From the NCBI GenBank assembly GCA_002711845.1, contig PASF01000001.1:299485-363484 (forward strand): a stretch of DNA of 64,000 nt, given 5' to 3'. Under the pieces are notes generated by a model. It saw nothing but the letters and a program-made list of their open reading frames with translations, was not told where the DNA came from and did not search any database. Position 1 is the first letter of the stretch. Every line of letters starts with the position of its first letter. A program made the position numbers and the translations under genes. This stretch comes from Gammaproteobacteria bacterium (lineage in GTDB: Bacteria; Pseudomonadota; Gammaproteobacteria; Pseudomonadales; Pseudohongiellaceae). Shown piece by piece: positions 8,136-17,729 of this stretch.

Positions 8136-9563
8136 ATGCCGACGGACCACCCTATGAAACACCCTATGAAACACCCGATGAAACCAGCCACCGCGTTAGC
8201 CACACTCCTGCTCACCCTCGTAGTCACCGCCCCGGCGCTCACGCCCGCGCAGGCACAGCCGCCGCTTCAGGTTCCTGCAACAGCCCCGGCACACGTGCAT
8301 CCACTGCCCACGCTGCGTGATCAGGCCACCGAACAGCAGGCCTGGCTGGAAGCACGTGTGGATCGTGTACTGCCGGCCCTGATGAGCGAGTACAACGTCG
8401 ACATGTGGATCCTGTCCATGCGCGAGTACGCCGAAGACCCCGTATTCTGGTCCATCACCGCACCCACCACCTTCGCCGCGCGTCGCCGGTCGATCTATGT
8501 CTTCACCCTGCAGCCGGACGGCTCCGTCGAGCGACTGGCGCTAGGCGGCGGCGATCAGGGCGGGGTGTTTGAAGCCTACCGTTCCACCCGACCGGCACCG
8601 ACGCAGGAAACCGGCGAACTGGTCGGTGATGAGCAGTGGCAGCTGCTACGCGAACTGATCGAAGACCGCGATCCGGCCAACATTGCGCTGAACATCGACG
8701 CCGAATGGGCATTCTCGGACGGCCTGCATGCCGGCGAGCGTGAAGTGCTGGAGGAGGCGCTCGGCCCGTATCTGGATCGCGTGGTGCGCGAACCGCGCCT
8801 GGCGATGAATTACATCGCACTGCGCATCCCGGAGATGATGCCGCGCTACCGCAAGATCATGGAAACGGTGCATGCGGTGATCTCCGAAGCCTTCTCCAAT
8901 GCCGTGATCACCCCCGGCGAGACCACCACGGATGATGTCCGCTGGTGGCTGCGCCAGCGCGTGCAGGGCCTGGGCTATCAGGTGTGGTTCCAGCCTTCCG
9001 TGGACGTCACGCGCCAGGGCAGCGGCCGCATCAGCGGCGACACCGTCATCCAGCCCGGTGATCTGCTGTGGACTGATTTTGGTGTGGTGGCGATGAACCT
9101 GCACACCGACACCCAGCACCTGGGTTACGTGCTCAAGCCCGGTGAGACTGAAGCCCCGGCCGGCCTGCAGCGCTGCCTGGCCGACTCCAACCGCATGCAG
9201 GACCTGCTGCTGGAGGAGATGCAACCCGGGCGAACCGGCAATGACATCCTCGCCTCAACACTGGCGCGCATCAGCGCCGCAGGCATCACCGGCACCGTCT
9301 ACACCCACCCCATCGGTGACCACGGTCATGGCGCCGGTCCGGTGATCGGCCGCTGGGACGGGCAGGAAGGCGTGCCGATCAGGGGAGACGCAGTGTTATT
9401 GCCGTCGACCTGGCACTCCATTGAGCTGCAGGCAACGCGTGCGATCCCGGAGTGGGGTGGCGAAGAGGCGAACTGCCGGCAGGAGGAAGAGGCATATCTG
9501 GATGCCGAGGGGGAGCGGCATTGGGTGTTTCGGCGGCAGGATGAGTTTCATCTGGTTTGGTGA
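8136..9563 (+). CDS. M24 family metallopeptidase (Xaa-Pro peptidase-like), exported
   Basis: About 475 residues with a signal peptide after a short basic repeat (ATGAAACACCC occurs twice in tandem, so the exact start among 8136, 8154 and 8166 is open). The pita-bread fold ligands are visible: Asp in LLWTDFG and HTDTQH, His in DHGHGAG, Glu in SIELQAT and a later Glu near EWGGEE. It probably cleaves N-terminal Xaa-Pro bonds in the periplasm. It is divergent from the amidohydrolase lipoprotein. A decayed partial copy of this gene lies at 23179-23511. Confidence 0.75.
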   Translation: MPTDHPMKHPMKHPMKPATALATLLLTLVVTAPALTPAQAQPPLQVPATAPAHVHPLPTLRDQATEQQAWLEARVDRVLPALMSEYNVDMWILSMREYAEDPVFWSITAPTTFAARRRSIYVFTLQPDGSVERLALGGGDQGGVFEAYRSTRPAPTQETGELVGDEQWQLLRELIEDRDPANIALNIDAEWAFSDGLHAGEREVLEEALGPYLDRVVREPRLAMNYIALRIPEMMPRYRKIMETVHAVISEAFSNAVITPGETTTDDVRWWLRQRVQGLGYQVWFQPSVDVTRQGSGRISGDTVIQPGDLLWTDFGVVAMNLHTDTQHLGYVLKPGETEAPAGLQRCLADSNRMQDLLLEEMQPGRTGNDILASTLARISAAGITGTVYTHPIGDHGHGAGPVIGRWDGQEGVPIRGDAVLLPSTWHSIELQATRAIPEWGGEEANCRQEEEAYLDAEGERHWVFRRQDEFHLVW

Positions 9564-9648
9564 GCAGTATGGTCGGATCGGGAGAAAAATACCCGCTATG
9601 CTCGGTGCTTGTTTAAAGTGCGGCCATATGAGCCGCGCCGGTAATTCT

Positions 9649-11157
9649 TTATAACTGCAGCTCCCCCTGCGCATCATTTCTGCTACCTTTTTTGACCGCT
9701 GTCCTTGAGCGCCCCGGTTTGCGACTGCCATGTTTGGTGACGATTTTCCGGGCTGCTGCCTTGTGCGCGACATTGTTTTTTCTAAGGCCGTATAGTTTGT
9801 CGGCGGCGGCTTTCCTTGCCAGTTTTTCATCAACAACAGGCATGGGGTAGCCATTCATTTGGGATGCTGCCTGCCATGGCGTATGGATAACGGATGTGTC
9901 CATCGAACGTAACTCGGGAATCCATTGGCGAATAAAAACCCCTTCAGGATCCTGGTCAAACCCTTGTTTGGTCGGATTGTAAATCCGCAGCGCATTGATG
10001 CCCGTTGTGCCCGATTGCATTTGCACCTGGCTGTAATGAATGCCCGGCTCATAGTCGGTAAATTGCCTGGCAAGGTACAGGGCCGGTTTTCGCCAGTGCA
10101 GCCAAAGATGGTAACTGGCAAAACTCATCACCATGGCTCGCATGCGAAAATTCAGCCAGCCCGTTGCCTTCAATGCACGCATGCAGGCATCCACCATGGG
10201 ATAACCCGTCATGCCGTCTTTCCAGGCGGTGAAATAGTCCTCATTGAAGTCATTCGCGCGTAAGCCATCATAGGCCGCGTGCATATTCTCAAACTCGATA
10301 CGGGGCTCATCCTCAAGCTTTTGCATGAAGTGGCAGTGCCAGCGTAGCCTGCCCGAGAAGGAGCGCAAGGCGCCCGGCCACTTGCCTTTTTCGCCGCGAG
10401 GCAGTTGTTTCAGTTCCTGGCTGCGCGTCTGGCAGGCCTGGAACACCTCACGAATGGACAAGGTGCCAAAGGCCAGATGACAGGAGAGCCGCGAGCAGCT
10501 ATCAAACGCGGTAACCGGCGATGACATTTCTTTGGTATAGCCTTCGCCACGTTCCGTCAGGAAGCTACGCAGCAGTGTTAGCCCTTGCGAGCGTCCACCA
10601 GGTTGCAAAGCGACAGAGCCATCGTCTTGCAGGCCAAGTGTTGTATGAGGGGGCAAGGCGTCAGATTTCTCGTCTATCTTGGTGAGGCCTGACGCAGGCT
10701 GCACGGTGGGTTTGCTCATTTGCAGATACCAGCGCGCCGCCCAGCCGTCGCGGTTTGCAAGGCGCCGTATCACCCCGTTTTGAGCTGGCTCATGCCATGG
10801 AATGTTGTGTTGCTGGCACCAGCGTTTGACGGCCTTGTCGCGCTCATAGGTCCAGCCATTCCATGTCTCCTGGTGCGACCACAGCGCTTGAATGGCGTGT
10901 CGTTTTTTCAGGTCGTCGAGAACGTCAACGGCATGGCCGACTTTTATGATCAGCCGCTGGCCACCTAACTGCAGCGCCTGGTCCAGCTCGCGCAGGCATG
11001 CCTGCAAGAATGCATAATGCCGGTAGCTCATGTCAGGCTGTTGCCATAACTCTGGCTCGAGAATATACAGTGGCAAGACGGCACCATGGCTAGCTGCCTC
11101 GGTGAACGCAGCATGATCCTCGATGCGCAAATCTCGCTTGAACCAGACAACGTTCAC
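9649..11157 (-). CDS. Deoxyribodipyrimidine photolyase / cryptochrome family protein
   Basis: 502 residues. The N-terminal alpha/beta domain starts VVWFKRDLRIEDH, typical of photolyases. The C-terminal FAD-binding helical domain contains the conserved stretches RLRWHCHF, PMVDACMRAL, NFRMRAMVMSF and NALRIYNPTKQGFDQDP. It uses light to split pyrimidine dimers or acts as a cryptochrome; the INALRIYNP region is the FAD/adenine-contact segment. The C-terminal ~45 residues are lysine/arginine rich and could help DNA binding. It may be co-transcribed with the fasciclin gene, which starts upstream and ends 29 bases before it, but the products are unrelated. I use no symbol because photolyase and cryptochrome cannot be separated by eye. 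Confidence 0.85.
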   Translation of the reverse strand: MNVVWFKRDLRIEDHAAFTEAASHGAVLPLYILEPELWQQPDMSYRHYAFLQACLRELDQALQLGGQRLIIKVGHAVDVLDDLKKRHAIQALWSHQETWNGWTYERDKAVKRWCQQHNIPWHEPAQNGVIRRLANRDGWAARWYLQMSKPTVQPASGLTKIDEKSDALPPHTTLGLQDDGSVALQPGGRSQGLTLLRSFLTERGEGYTKEMSSPVTAFDSCSRLSCHLAFGTLSIREVFQACQTRSQELKQLPRGEKGKWPGALRSFSGRLRWHCHFMQKLEDEPRIEFENMHAAYDGLRANDFNEDYFTAWKDGMTGYPMVDACMRALKATGWLNFRMRAMVMSFASYHLWLHWRKPALYLARQFTDYEPGIHYSQVQMQSGTTGINALRIYNPTKQGFDQDPEGVFIRQWIPELRSMDTSVIHTPWQAASQMNGYPMPVVDEKLARKAAADKLYGLRKNNVAHKAAARKIVTKHGSRKPGRSRTAVKKGSRNDAQGELQL

Positions 11158-11186
11158 GGACTCACCCCGGTCTGCGCACGCTGTTA

Positions 11187-11672
11187 TTACGGCAGCAGCA
11201 CAGTATCGATGACGTGAATGATGCCGTTGTCGGTGACGATGTCGGCAGCGATGACGGTTGAATCATTGATGCTAAGTCCGTCTCTTGTCCGGGCCAGCAA
11301 CAAGCCGCCCTGAACCGTTGTAACACTCATCATGGCCCCGGAGATGTCCGCTGACCCTATTCTGCCAGGCGATACATGATAGGTCAGCAGGGCAGCCAGC
11401 TGCTCACGGTTCTCTGGCAGCAGCAGATTCTCCAGGGTGCCGTCCGGTAATTTGGCAAAGGCCGCATCATTGGGCGCAAACACCGTGAACGGACCCTCAT
11501 TCCGGAGTGTGTCCTCCAGACCGGCGGCCTGTATCGCCGCGATCAGTGTATTGAATTCGCCGGCAGCGGCCGCTGTATCAACGATGTCATCGGCACTTGC
11601 CGTCATCGCGCTGACACTCAAACCGCTGGCAAGTAGCAGACTGGAAACGACTTTTCGACATGACGCAAACAT
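11187..11672 (-). CDS. Exported fasciclin-domain protein
   Basis: 161 residues from the start at 11672, which gives a signal peptide ([18 protein letters not shown]). One complete FAS1 domain follows, with the two conserved boxes: FTVFAPNDAAFAKLP (H1) and VIAADIVTDNGIIHVID (H2). Bacterial single-domain fasciclins are secreted or periplasmic adhesion-like proteins of unclear role. A damaged copy, including matching upstream DNA, is found at 17871-18165, so this gene was duplicated locally. The longer frame to 11705 is less likely because it breaks the signal peptide. Confidence 0.8.
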   Translation of the reverse strand: MFASCRKVVSSLLLASGLSVSAMTASADDIVDTAAAAGEFNTLIAAIQAAGLEDTLRNEGPFTVFAPNDAAFAKLPDGTLENLLLPENREQLAALLTYHVSPGRIGSADISGAMMSVTTVQGGLLLARTRDGLSINDSTVIAADIVTDNGIIHVIDTVLLP

Positions 11673-11769
11673 GGCGGTACCTCTGTATGAAGTTGGATTA
11701 CGCAAGGGATACGAGGCAGGAGGTGATCACGGATCATGGAAAGTCAAATGATGTATCCTAAAGCTTACC

Positions 11770-11810
11770 CGCCACCGGACGCAGTCTGGCCTCCGGTGGC
11801 GAGTATTTTT
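11770..11810. terminator. Strong inverted repeat with T tract
   Basis: CGCCACCGGA (11770-11779) pairs perfectly with TCCGGTGGCG (11792-11801), followed on the plus strand by AGTATTTTT. It lies between the end of the ATP-grasp gene (minus strand) and the start of the fasciclin gene. The T tract favours the plus orientation, yet the position suits termination of minus-strand transcription, so it may be bidirectional. Confidence 0.5.
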
Positions 11811-11852
11811 AGGCCCGGTGTCAGGAACCGGTTTGAAACGCAGTCTTCGCCG

Positions 11853-13181
11853 CTAAACGTAAAAGTCCAGCTCTTCCTGGGCTTTGAGCAGATCCCGCAT
11901 CTTGATCGGGTCGTCACCGAAGAAGAAGATCAGGCCCCAGTGCGTGCCAAAGGCCGAGCGATCAGGAACCGTCTCCTCTGCCGGCGCCACCAATTCGTGA
12001 GACTCGAAATAGGGATGCTCTGTCGTTTCCCTGGGCATGTCCAGTTTGCTGACCACCCGACGTCGTGGGTACACGCCGAAGCAGCCTGCGTAGCCCTTGG
12101 CGTCGACCACTTCGCGAGGGAAGAATTTATCCACTTCCTCTTGGGTACTTTTAGGGTCGAATACCAGCATGGACGCCTGGTAGGCATTGAAGCCATAGGC
12201 GCGCTCGATCAACTCGAACGCCTTGAACCCGGGCGGACGATAGGCAATTTCGCCAAAGTACATTTCCCCGTCAGCAGTCACAAAATACTCAGGGTGGATC
12301 ATGCCGAACTTGATGTCGAAGGTCTTGATCAGCAGTTCAATCTGCTTGGTGATCGCGTTGCGCCAGCTCTCAAGCTCCCTGGTTGCGGGGACAAACACGG
12401 AATAGCCCAGCGTTACGTACTCGGAGATGTTAAGGAACTTGATCTTGCCGTCGTGGATCCAGGCCTCAACAGCAAACTCCCAGCCGTCCAGATGACTTTC
12501 CATCAGCAGGGGGTATTCTTCCTGCGGAATGTTGTCAATTTCTTCCAGCTTACGAATCATTCGATGACCCAGGCACCCGGCCTTGTCGAATGCCTTGACG
12601 TGAATCGGGTCATCCGGGTCGCCATCAAGTTTAAGCAGTGTCTGGTTGACGCGCTTCATGAAGCGGATGATGTCGTCTTTCTCGTGCGCCTCCTCGAAAA
12701 TACCCACGCGGATACCGCCAAGCTGCGCGCGCCGCTTCATCAGCGCCTTGTCGCGAAACAGAATCGACTGGCCGTACATCCGGGGACTGTCCATCAGCAC
12801 TGAATTGATGGCACCGGACCATTCCACGGTTTCCTCGAACAGGGGTATCGCGACATCGACACCTTCCTCTTTCAGCCTTTCAGCAATCTCCATGGAGCGA
12901 TCATTGAGGCGAATAAAGTCCCATGGAATGAAAGGTATTTTATTGGCAGTGCAGAAATCTGCAGCCCAGTCGGGTGCGACCACGATGTAACGGCGATCAA
13001 ATTTTTGCGCGGCCTTGATCGCGTTGACGCTCCAGCCAAGCAGAGCGATGTACCCTTTATTAGGATCCTTCGGCGTTTCGGTTCCTTTAACGGAATCCAT
13101 GTTCGGATCGAGCCAGGCGGCCACCCCTTCTGATAGTTCCGTGTCCGGTGTGGATAATTGAGCTTCCGACGATGTCGACAT
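11853..13181 (-). CDS. ATP-grasp carboxylate-amine ligase-like protein
   Basis: 442 residues. The ATP-grasp core is recognisable: a pre-ATP-grasp Rossmann-like part (YIALLGWSVNAI, ~44-55), an ATP-contacting segment (FRDKALMKRRAQLGG, ~142-156), PIHVKAFDKAG (~192-202), and the Mg-binding stretch YFGEIAYRPPG (~308-318). Such enzymes activate a carboxylate as acyl phosphate and join it to an amine or thiol. The partners cannot be read from sequence. It is transcribed away from two tandem papain-like paralogues across a 504-base spacer, which suggests a shared pathway of amide-bond formation and cleavage. It has no signal peptide and is cytoplasmic. It is not one of the standard housekeeping ATP-grasp enzymes I know. 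Confidence 0.7.
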   Translation of the reverse strand: MSTSSEAQLSTPDTELSEGVAAWLDPNMDSVKGTETPKDPNKGYIALLGWSVNAIKAAQKFDRRYIVVAPDWAADFCTANKIPFIPWDFIRLNDRSMEIAERLKEEGVDVAIPLFEETVEWSGAINSVLMDSPRMYGQSILFRDKALMKRRAQLGGIRVGIFEEAHEKDDIIRFMKRVNQTLLKLDGDPDDPIHVKAFDKAGCLGHRMIRKLEEIDNIPQEEYPLLMESHLDGWEFAVEAWIHDGKIKFLNISEYVTLGYSVFVPATRELESWRNAITKQIELLIKTFDIKFGMIHPEYFVTADGEMYFGEIAYRPPGFKAFELIERAYGFNAYQASMLVFDPKSTQEEVDKFFPREVVDAKGYAGCFGVYPRRRVVSKLDMPRETTEHPYFESHELVAPAEETVPDRSAFGTHWGLIFFFGDDPIKMRDLLKAQEELDFYV

Positions 13182-13685
13182 TTACGGTACTCCTTGCTGG
13201 GTTGCCCAGCGGCCTGCCCCTCATAGAGGCAGTATGAACGGAGCCGTTCGGTAGTCTCGTTGACAGATGATCGGGTGACCAATCGCGAGGCGAGACATGA
13301 CGGCTCGTAGCAGCTCACATATGGCAAATTCAGCGGGTCATTGCACCCCAATCAAGTCACTACCATAACGGATCTGGAGGCAAATTGGAAATGCGCTCAT
13401 CGGAACACGGCAGGATAAGTAGAATGTACGGTATATAAAAAGCCCCGCGTTTTAGGTCGCCCAGGTTGCAGCGAGCGGTCGACAAGGCCGAAAAAAAGCC
13501 AAAAAAAAGGCCAAAAAAAAGCCCAAAAAAACGCCGAAAAAGCCAAAAAGGCCAAGAACGCCAAAAAGGGCCAAATAAGAGAGTGCCTGCAATCATTGAA
13601 CTTCAACACCGGTTTTCTGTAGGCTATCCTGTGATCCGTTAGATCAGGGTGGAATCTCCTGACGCGGGCTGGAGGATAAAATTGT
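13182..13685. other. 504-base divergent spacer with an A-rich lysine-codon-like tract
   Basis: No supported gene. At 13488-13577 there is a run of GCC/CCC triplets alternating with A6-A8 tracts. Read on the plus strand in one frame it would encode a Lys/Pro/Ala-rich tail like that of histone-H1-like proteins and end in TAA, but a stop codon lies a few codons upstream and no start is present. It may be a remnant of a basic protein tail or simply a curved A-tract region upstream of the tandem genes. Phe-rich minus-strand frames through it are shadows. Confidence 0.4.
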
Positions 13686-15689
13686 ATGCCCAGAGATCGT
13701 ATGCCCAGAGACAAACAAGAACCCGAAGACCAGACTGCAAGCGCGACAGCAGAGCTCTTGCCGTCACTTGATGCGGCCATCGACCGCCTTGCTGAAATCA
13801 ATGCCATTGAAGGCGTCTCGCCCGTATTCGAGGTGATCGATGCGGCACGGCCGCTGATGTTCAGCGCCGAAGGCCTGGAAGCGCTCTACCAGCGCGTGCC
13901 CGCCCTTGAGATGGCCGGGTTTTTTGGGGGCAGTGATTGGGACTATCCACAGACACTGGTGCCGTCCCTGGCCGCACGCACGATCCGTCACGGCGAACCG
14001 GCCACCACGATGGTTGAAAGTCTCAGCCAGATTCGCCTGCTGGCGGTAGCAAAAGGCGACTACATCCACCCTTCCATATCAGCAGAACACGCCCATCACT
14101 TCCTCACCCAGGCACTGGCGTTAAATCTCGATCTGGTGGTCAGCAATCTGCAGGAAAGCGACCGGCTGCGGCCAGATCAGCTCGGTTACGCCGTGCAAAA
14201 CCTTTATTCTTACCTGCTCCGGCATCTGGGCTACGAGAATCTTCTGGCGCATCTGGTGGCCGAAGTCTGGCGAATTCTGGCGCAACGCCCGGTTCAGGTA
14301 GACGGTGTCAAACAGATGGTGACCCAGATTGCGGTCTATCTGGAAAAGCCGGGCGTGCTGGGTGGCGACGTTGGCGAGGACGCCCTGCAACTGGTCAACG
14401 CCGTGTTCAGTCCCACCCAAGGCTGCCGCGAAGATCCCGGCTTTGATGTCTACACTGAACGACTGGCCGACATGGACGATGCCGCACTGCTGGAGGAGGC
14501 CATCGCTTTTGCCCAGGCCATGCACAGCACCGGCCTGGTGTCCGCCTACATGCCGGTTTTTCTGCGCTACCTGCGAGGCCGCTGGAACGCGCTTATTCCC
14601 ACGGCTCTGGGCCTGAGCAACACAGGTGCCGACGCGTTTCAATGCTACCCCGCCCTGATTCACACCTTGATAGACGAGGCCATTTTTCCCGAGACCAGCC
14701 AGTGTGCCTATGGCCTGGCCATGATGCTTGAGCGCGGCGTACTCTACTCGCCGCCGGTGGCGCCTTCGCTGTGGCGGCAGATACGCCTGTCGCTGTGCGA
14801 GGTTGCGGCCGGCAAGATTGTGGCCGTTTTCGGCAGCAGCCGCTCCCCTGAATGTTTTTTGCTCGCCGACGTACTCAATGTGCTCGGACGACCGCTGGGC
14901 GTAGGACAGGGAAACTACCCAACCTGCCAGTCGACGCGCGCCCTGTCGATGTGGGCCTACAACATGCCAGCGGAACTGCTTCGCATCCTGGCGTGGGCGG
15001 CGCGAGACGATGAAATCGTGATGCGCTTTGAAGGTAGCAGTATTTCCTCGCGGGAACTCGCCACCGGACTGGCAAGCGAGCCGCCGGTGGATGTGGATGC
15101 CGTGTCTCTGCTGACTGTGCCGCACCTGGATCGCATCTACTTTGAAATGGGCCGGCGCAGTATCGGGCGCGGGGAAGATCCGCACAAATGGGTCAACGCC
15201 GAATTCCACGGCGATCATGTTGGCCACGGATTTCGCATCGCCGTCGATGTAGCCACCGGGGGCCTGAAAGACTTTGAAGGTTTTGTCCGGGACTTTTACG
15301 CCGCTTATCATCCGTTTTACAACGGCAATATCCCGGTCATCAATCCACAGCCGGCCGGTATTGCGGTAACCGACAGCGCCACGCGCTTTCTGGGCTGGCA
15401 CGCCATCACCATCCAGCGGCTGGCGCTGGATGCGGACAAGACCATGCGCGTCTACTTTTTTAATCCCAACAACGACAGCGGCCAAAACTGGGGCCAGGGC
15501 ATCGTCACCTCAACCCAGGGCCACGGCGAGCTTTACGGTGAAGCCTCGTTGCCGGTGGCCGAGTTCGCCTCCAGGCTGTATGTGTTTCACTATGACCCGA
15601 TCGAAAAGGGGGAGCCAGGCGATATCCCCAGTGAAGACGTCAATCGGGCCATGCAGCTGGCAAAAAGCAGCTGGGCCTCGGGGCGTTAA
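13686..15689 (+). CDS. Papain-like predicted cysteine hydrolase, tandem copy 1
   Basis: 667 residues, soluble, no signal peptide. I do not recognise a named family. Residues 1-400 are mostly helical. The C-terminal part shows a papain-like signature: Q408 and C414 in GQGNYPTCQS (the Gln-Cys spacing of six equals that of papain), H572 in WHAIT and N593 in FFNPNNDSGQ. All are conserved in the next gene. This predicts a cysteine peptidase, amidase or transglutaminase-type enzyme. Ribosome site GGAGG; the first of two near-identical ATG contexts (ATGCCCAGAGA repeated at 13686 and 13701) is used. It is divergent from the ATP-grasp ligase gene. Confidence 0.65.
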   Translation: MPRDRMPRDKQEPEDQTASATAELLPSLDAAIDRLAEINAIEGVSPVFEVIDAARPLMFSAEGLEALYQRVPALEMAGFFGGSDWDYPQTLVPSLAARTIRHGEPATTMVESLSQIRLLAVAKGDYIHPSISAEHAHHFLTQALALNLDLVVSNLQESDRLRPDQLGYAVQNLYSYLLRHLGYENLLAHLVAEVWRILAQRPVQVDGVKQMVTQIAVYLEKPGVLGGDVGEDALQLVNAVFSPTQGCREDPGFDVYTERLADMDDAALLEEAIAFAQAMHSTGLVSAYMPVFLRYLRGRWNALIPTALGLSNTGADAFQCYPALIHTLIDEAIFPETSQCAYGLAMMLERGVLYSPPVAPSLWRQIRLSLCEVAAGKIVAVFGSSRSPECFLLADVLNVLGRPLGVGQGNYPTCQSTRALSMWAYNMPAELLRILAWAARDDEIVMRFEGSSISSRELATGLASEPPVDVDAVSLLTVPHLDRIYFEMGRRSIGRGEDPHKWVNAEFHGDHVGHGFRIAVDVATGGLKDFEGFVRDFYAAYHPFYNGNIPVINPQPAGIAVTDSATRFLGWHAITIQRLALDADKTMRVYFFNPNNDSGQNWGQGIVTSTQGHGELYGEASLPVAEFASRLYVFHYDPIEKGEPGDIPSEDVNRAMQLAKSSWASGR

Positions 15690-15761
15690 TCAGACCACGA
15701 TGCCAACGCCGCCACTGTTCGTATTTACAGGAAAAGAAAAAGGAAAAGGAACCCCGACGCC

Positions 15762-17729
15762 ATGAACATGAAGTACCCAGCCGGCAGCATCGATCCGGCA
15801 ATTGCTGAGTTCGATGCCACGCTGGCACGATTTGCCCAGGCGCGCAAAGCCGATCCGACAGCGTCCAGTGCCGACGTGCTGGAAGCGGCGCGCGTGGCGA
15901 TGACCATGCCCGGCGGTCTGGACGCCCTTTATGAGCGAGTCGCAGCCGTGGAAACAGCTGGCGTGTTCGCCGGCCGCGACTGGGCGCAGCCGGCCATCCT
16001 GCAGCCGGGGCTGGCGGTGCACTCATTACGCCGGAGCAAAGCCGACATCACGGTCATCGAAGCCCTCAGTGAGATCCGCATGCTGGCCATTGCCTCGCGT
16101 GACTATTTCCACCCCGGCATCGCCGCCGAACAGGCCCGCAACTTCCTGACCCAGGTCATGGCGCTGAACCTTGACCTGCTGTCTGGCCAAATGCACGAAG
16201 CCGACCGCGAACGCCCGCAGGCGCTGGGCACTATTGTGCTGTCGCTGTACCAGTTTCTGCTGGAACACCTGGGCTACGAGAGCATTCTCGCCAGTCTGGT
16301 AGGCGAGGTCGAACGCCTGCTGGCGCAGCGGCCGATCCAGACCGACAGCATCAAGAAAATGATCAGCCAGATCGCCAAATGCCTGTTGGATCCCGAGCTG
16401 CATACCGCCGCCAGCGACGACGCCGCACGCCTGGTCACGGCCCTGTTTGGTCCCACCGAGGGCTGTCGGGAAGATCCCGGCCTGGAGGTTTACAACCAGC
16501 GGCTTGCCAGCATGGACGAGGCCGCTCTCAAGGCCGAAGCCACCGACTTTGGCGCGGCCATGGGCGCCACCGGGCTGGTCTCTGCTTACCAGCCCGCCTT
16601 TTTGCGTTTTATCCGCAAGCGCCGGGACGATCTGATTCCGATTGCGCTGGGGCTGAGCATCACCGGCGTTGATGCCTTGAACTGCTACAGTCATCTGGTC
16701 TACCGGCTGATAGACGACGCCATCTTTCCGGAAACCAGTCAGGCCGCCTATGGTCTGGCCATGCTGCTTGAACGGGGTACGCTGCTGCACCCGTCGGTGG
16801 CCGCTGGCCTGTGGCGCCAGATAGAATTGAAGCTATCGGTCGAGACCACGGACTTGCTGATCTCGGTGTTTGGTGAGGCACAGTCCCCCCGGGTCTTTCT
16901 GCTGGCCGGGGTCATAAGCATACTGGGCCTGCCGCTGGGGGTGGGTCAAGGCAACAACCCGACCTGCCAGTCGGTTATCGGGCTGTCGATGTGGGCCGGT
17001 AACGATGCCGACTACCTCTTGCAGTTGTTAGCCTGGGCCGCCCGTGACAACGAGATTGTGACCCGCTTTGAAGGTGAGCAGATATCATCAAAAGGGCTGG
17101 AGCAGGGCCTTGCCAAAGAGCTGCCGCTGGATGTGGATGCCGTCTCGCTGATGCTGGTGCCGCACCTTGACCGCATTTATGTGGAAATGGGCCGCCTGTG
17201 CGGTGAACGCGATGATGATTTGCACCGCTGGATCAATCCGGAACTCTATGGCTGGTGGGTAGGCCATGGTTTCCGGGTGGTGACTGATATCCATACAGGC
17301 AAGCTTGATGACTACGAAGGCTTCATCCGGCAGTTCTATGCCAGTTATCATCCTTATTACAACAACCACATGCCGGTGATCCACCCACAACCGGCGGGCA
17401 TCGCCTCTACCGATAGCGGCGGGCGCTATGTGGGCCGGCATGCCATCACCATCTTGCGGGTGGTCCTGGACGCCAATAACCAGATGCGGGTGTATTTCTA
17501 CAATCCCAACAACGACAGCGGCCAGGATTGGGGCCAGGGCATCGTCTGCTCCATTCGGGGCAATGACGAACTGAACGGGGAAGCGTCCCTGCCGTTTGCC
17601 GAGTTTGCATCACGGATGTACGTGTATCACTACGACCCGCTGGAGCTGGGTGATATCGACGCGGTACCAGACGAGGAAGTGGCGCTGGTCATGCAGCTCG
17701 GGCGCACCAGCTGGGCGAAGGATCTGTGA
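15762..17729 (+). CDS. Papain-like predicted cysteine hydrolase, tandem copy 2
   Basis: 655 residues, colinear with the preceding gene over its whole length and highly similar (for example GCREDPG, IFPETSQ, FNPNN/YNPNN blocks). The predicted catalytic set is retained: Q396, C402 (NPTCQS), H560 (RHAIT) and N581 (YNPNNDSGQ). The spacer from copy 1 is 72 bases and purine rich, ending in a ribosome site AGGA, so the two genes likely form one transcript. Retention of all four residues in both copies argues that both are active, perhaps as a heteromer or with two substrates. The N-terminal ~50 residues are the least conserved part. Confidence 0.65.
   Translation: MNMKYPAGSIDPAIAEFDATLARFAQARKADPTASSADVLEAARVAMTMPGGLDALYERVAAVETAGVFAGRDWAQPAILQPGLAVHSLRRSKADITVIEALSEIRMLAIASRDYFHPGIAAEQARNFLTQVMALNLDLLSGQMHEADRERPQALGTIVLSLYQFLLEHLGYESILASLVGEVERLLAQRPIQTDSIKKMISQIAKCLLDPELHTAASDDAARLVTALFGPTEGCREDPGLEVYNQRLASMDEAALKAEATDFGAAMGATGLVSAYQPAFLRFIRKRRDDLIPIALGLSITGVDALNCYSHLVYRLIDDAIFPETSQAAYGLAMLLERGTLLHPSVAAGLWRQIELKLSVETTDLLISVFGEAQSPRVFLLAGVISILGLPLGVGQGNNPTCQSVIGLSMWAGNDADYLLQLLAWAARDNEIVTRFEGEQISSKGLEQGLAKELPLDVDAVSLMLVPHLDRIYVEMGRLCGERDDDLHRWINPELYGWWVGHGFRVVTDIHTGKLDDYEGFIRQFYASYHPYYNNHMPVIHPQPAGIASTDSGGRYVGRHAITILRVVLDANNQMRVYFYNPNNDSGQDWGQGIVCSIRGNDELNGEASLPFAEFASRMYVYHYDPLELGDIDAVPDEEVALVMQLGRTSWAKDL

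Noticed and set aside
13397-13807. Phe-rich minus-strand frames over the A-tract region
   Set aside because: They arise from T runs opposite the A tracts (repeated Phe/Leu/Ala) and overlap the papain-like gene start.
14121-15485. 454-codon minus-strand frame within papain-like copy 1
   Set aside because: Composition (His, Gln, Arg excess) and the presence of a similar shadow in copy 2 show it mirrors codon bias of the plus-strand gene.
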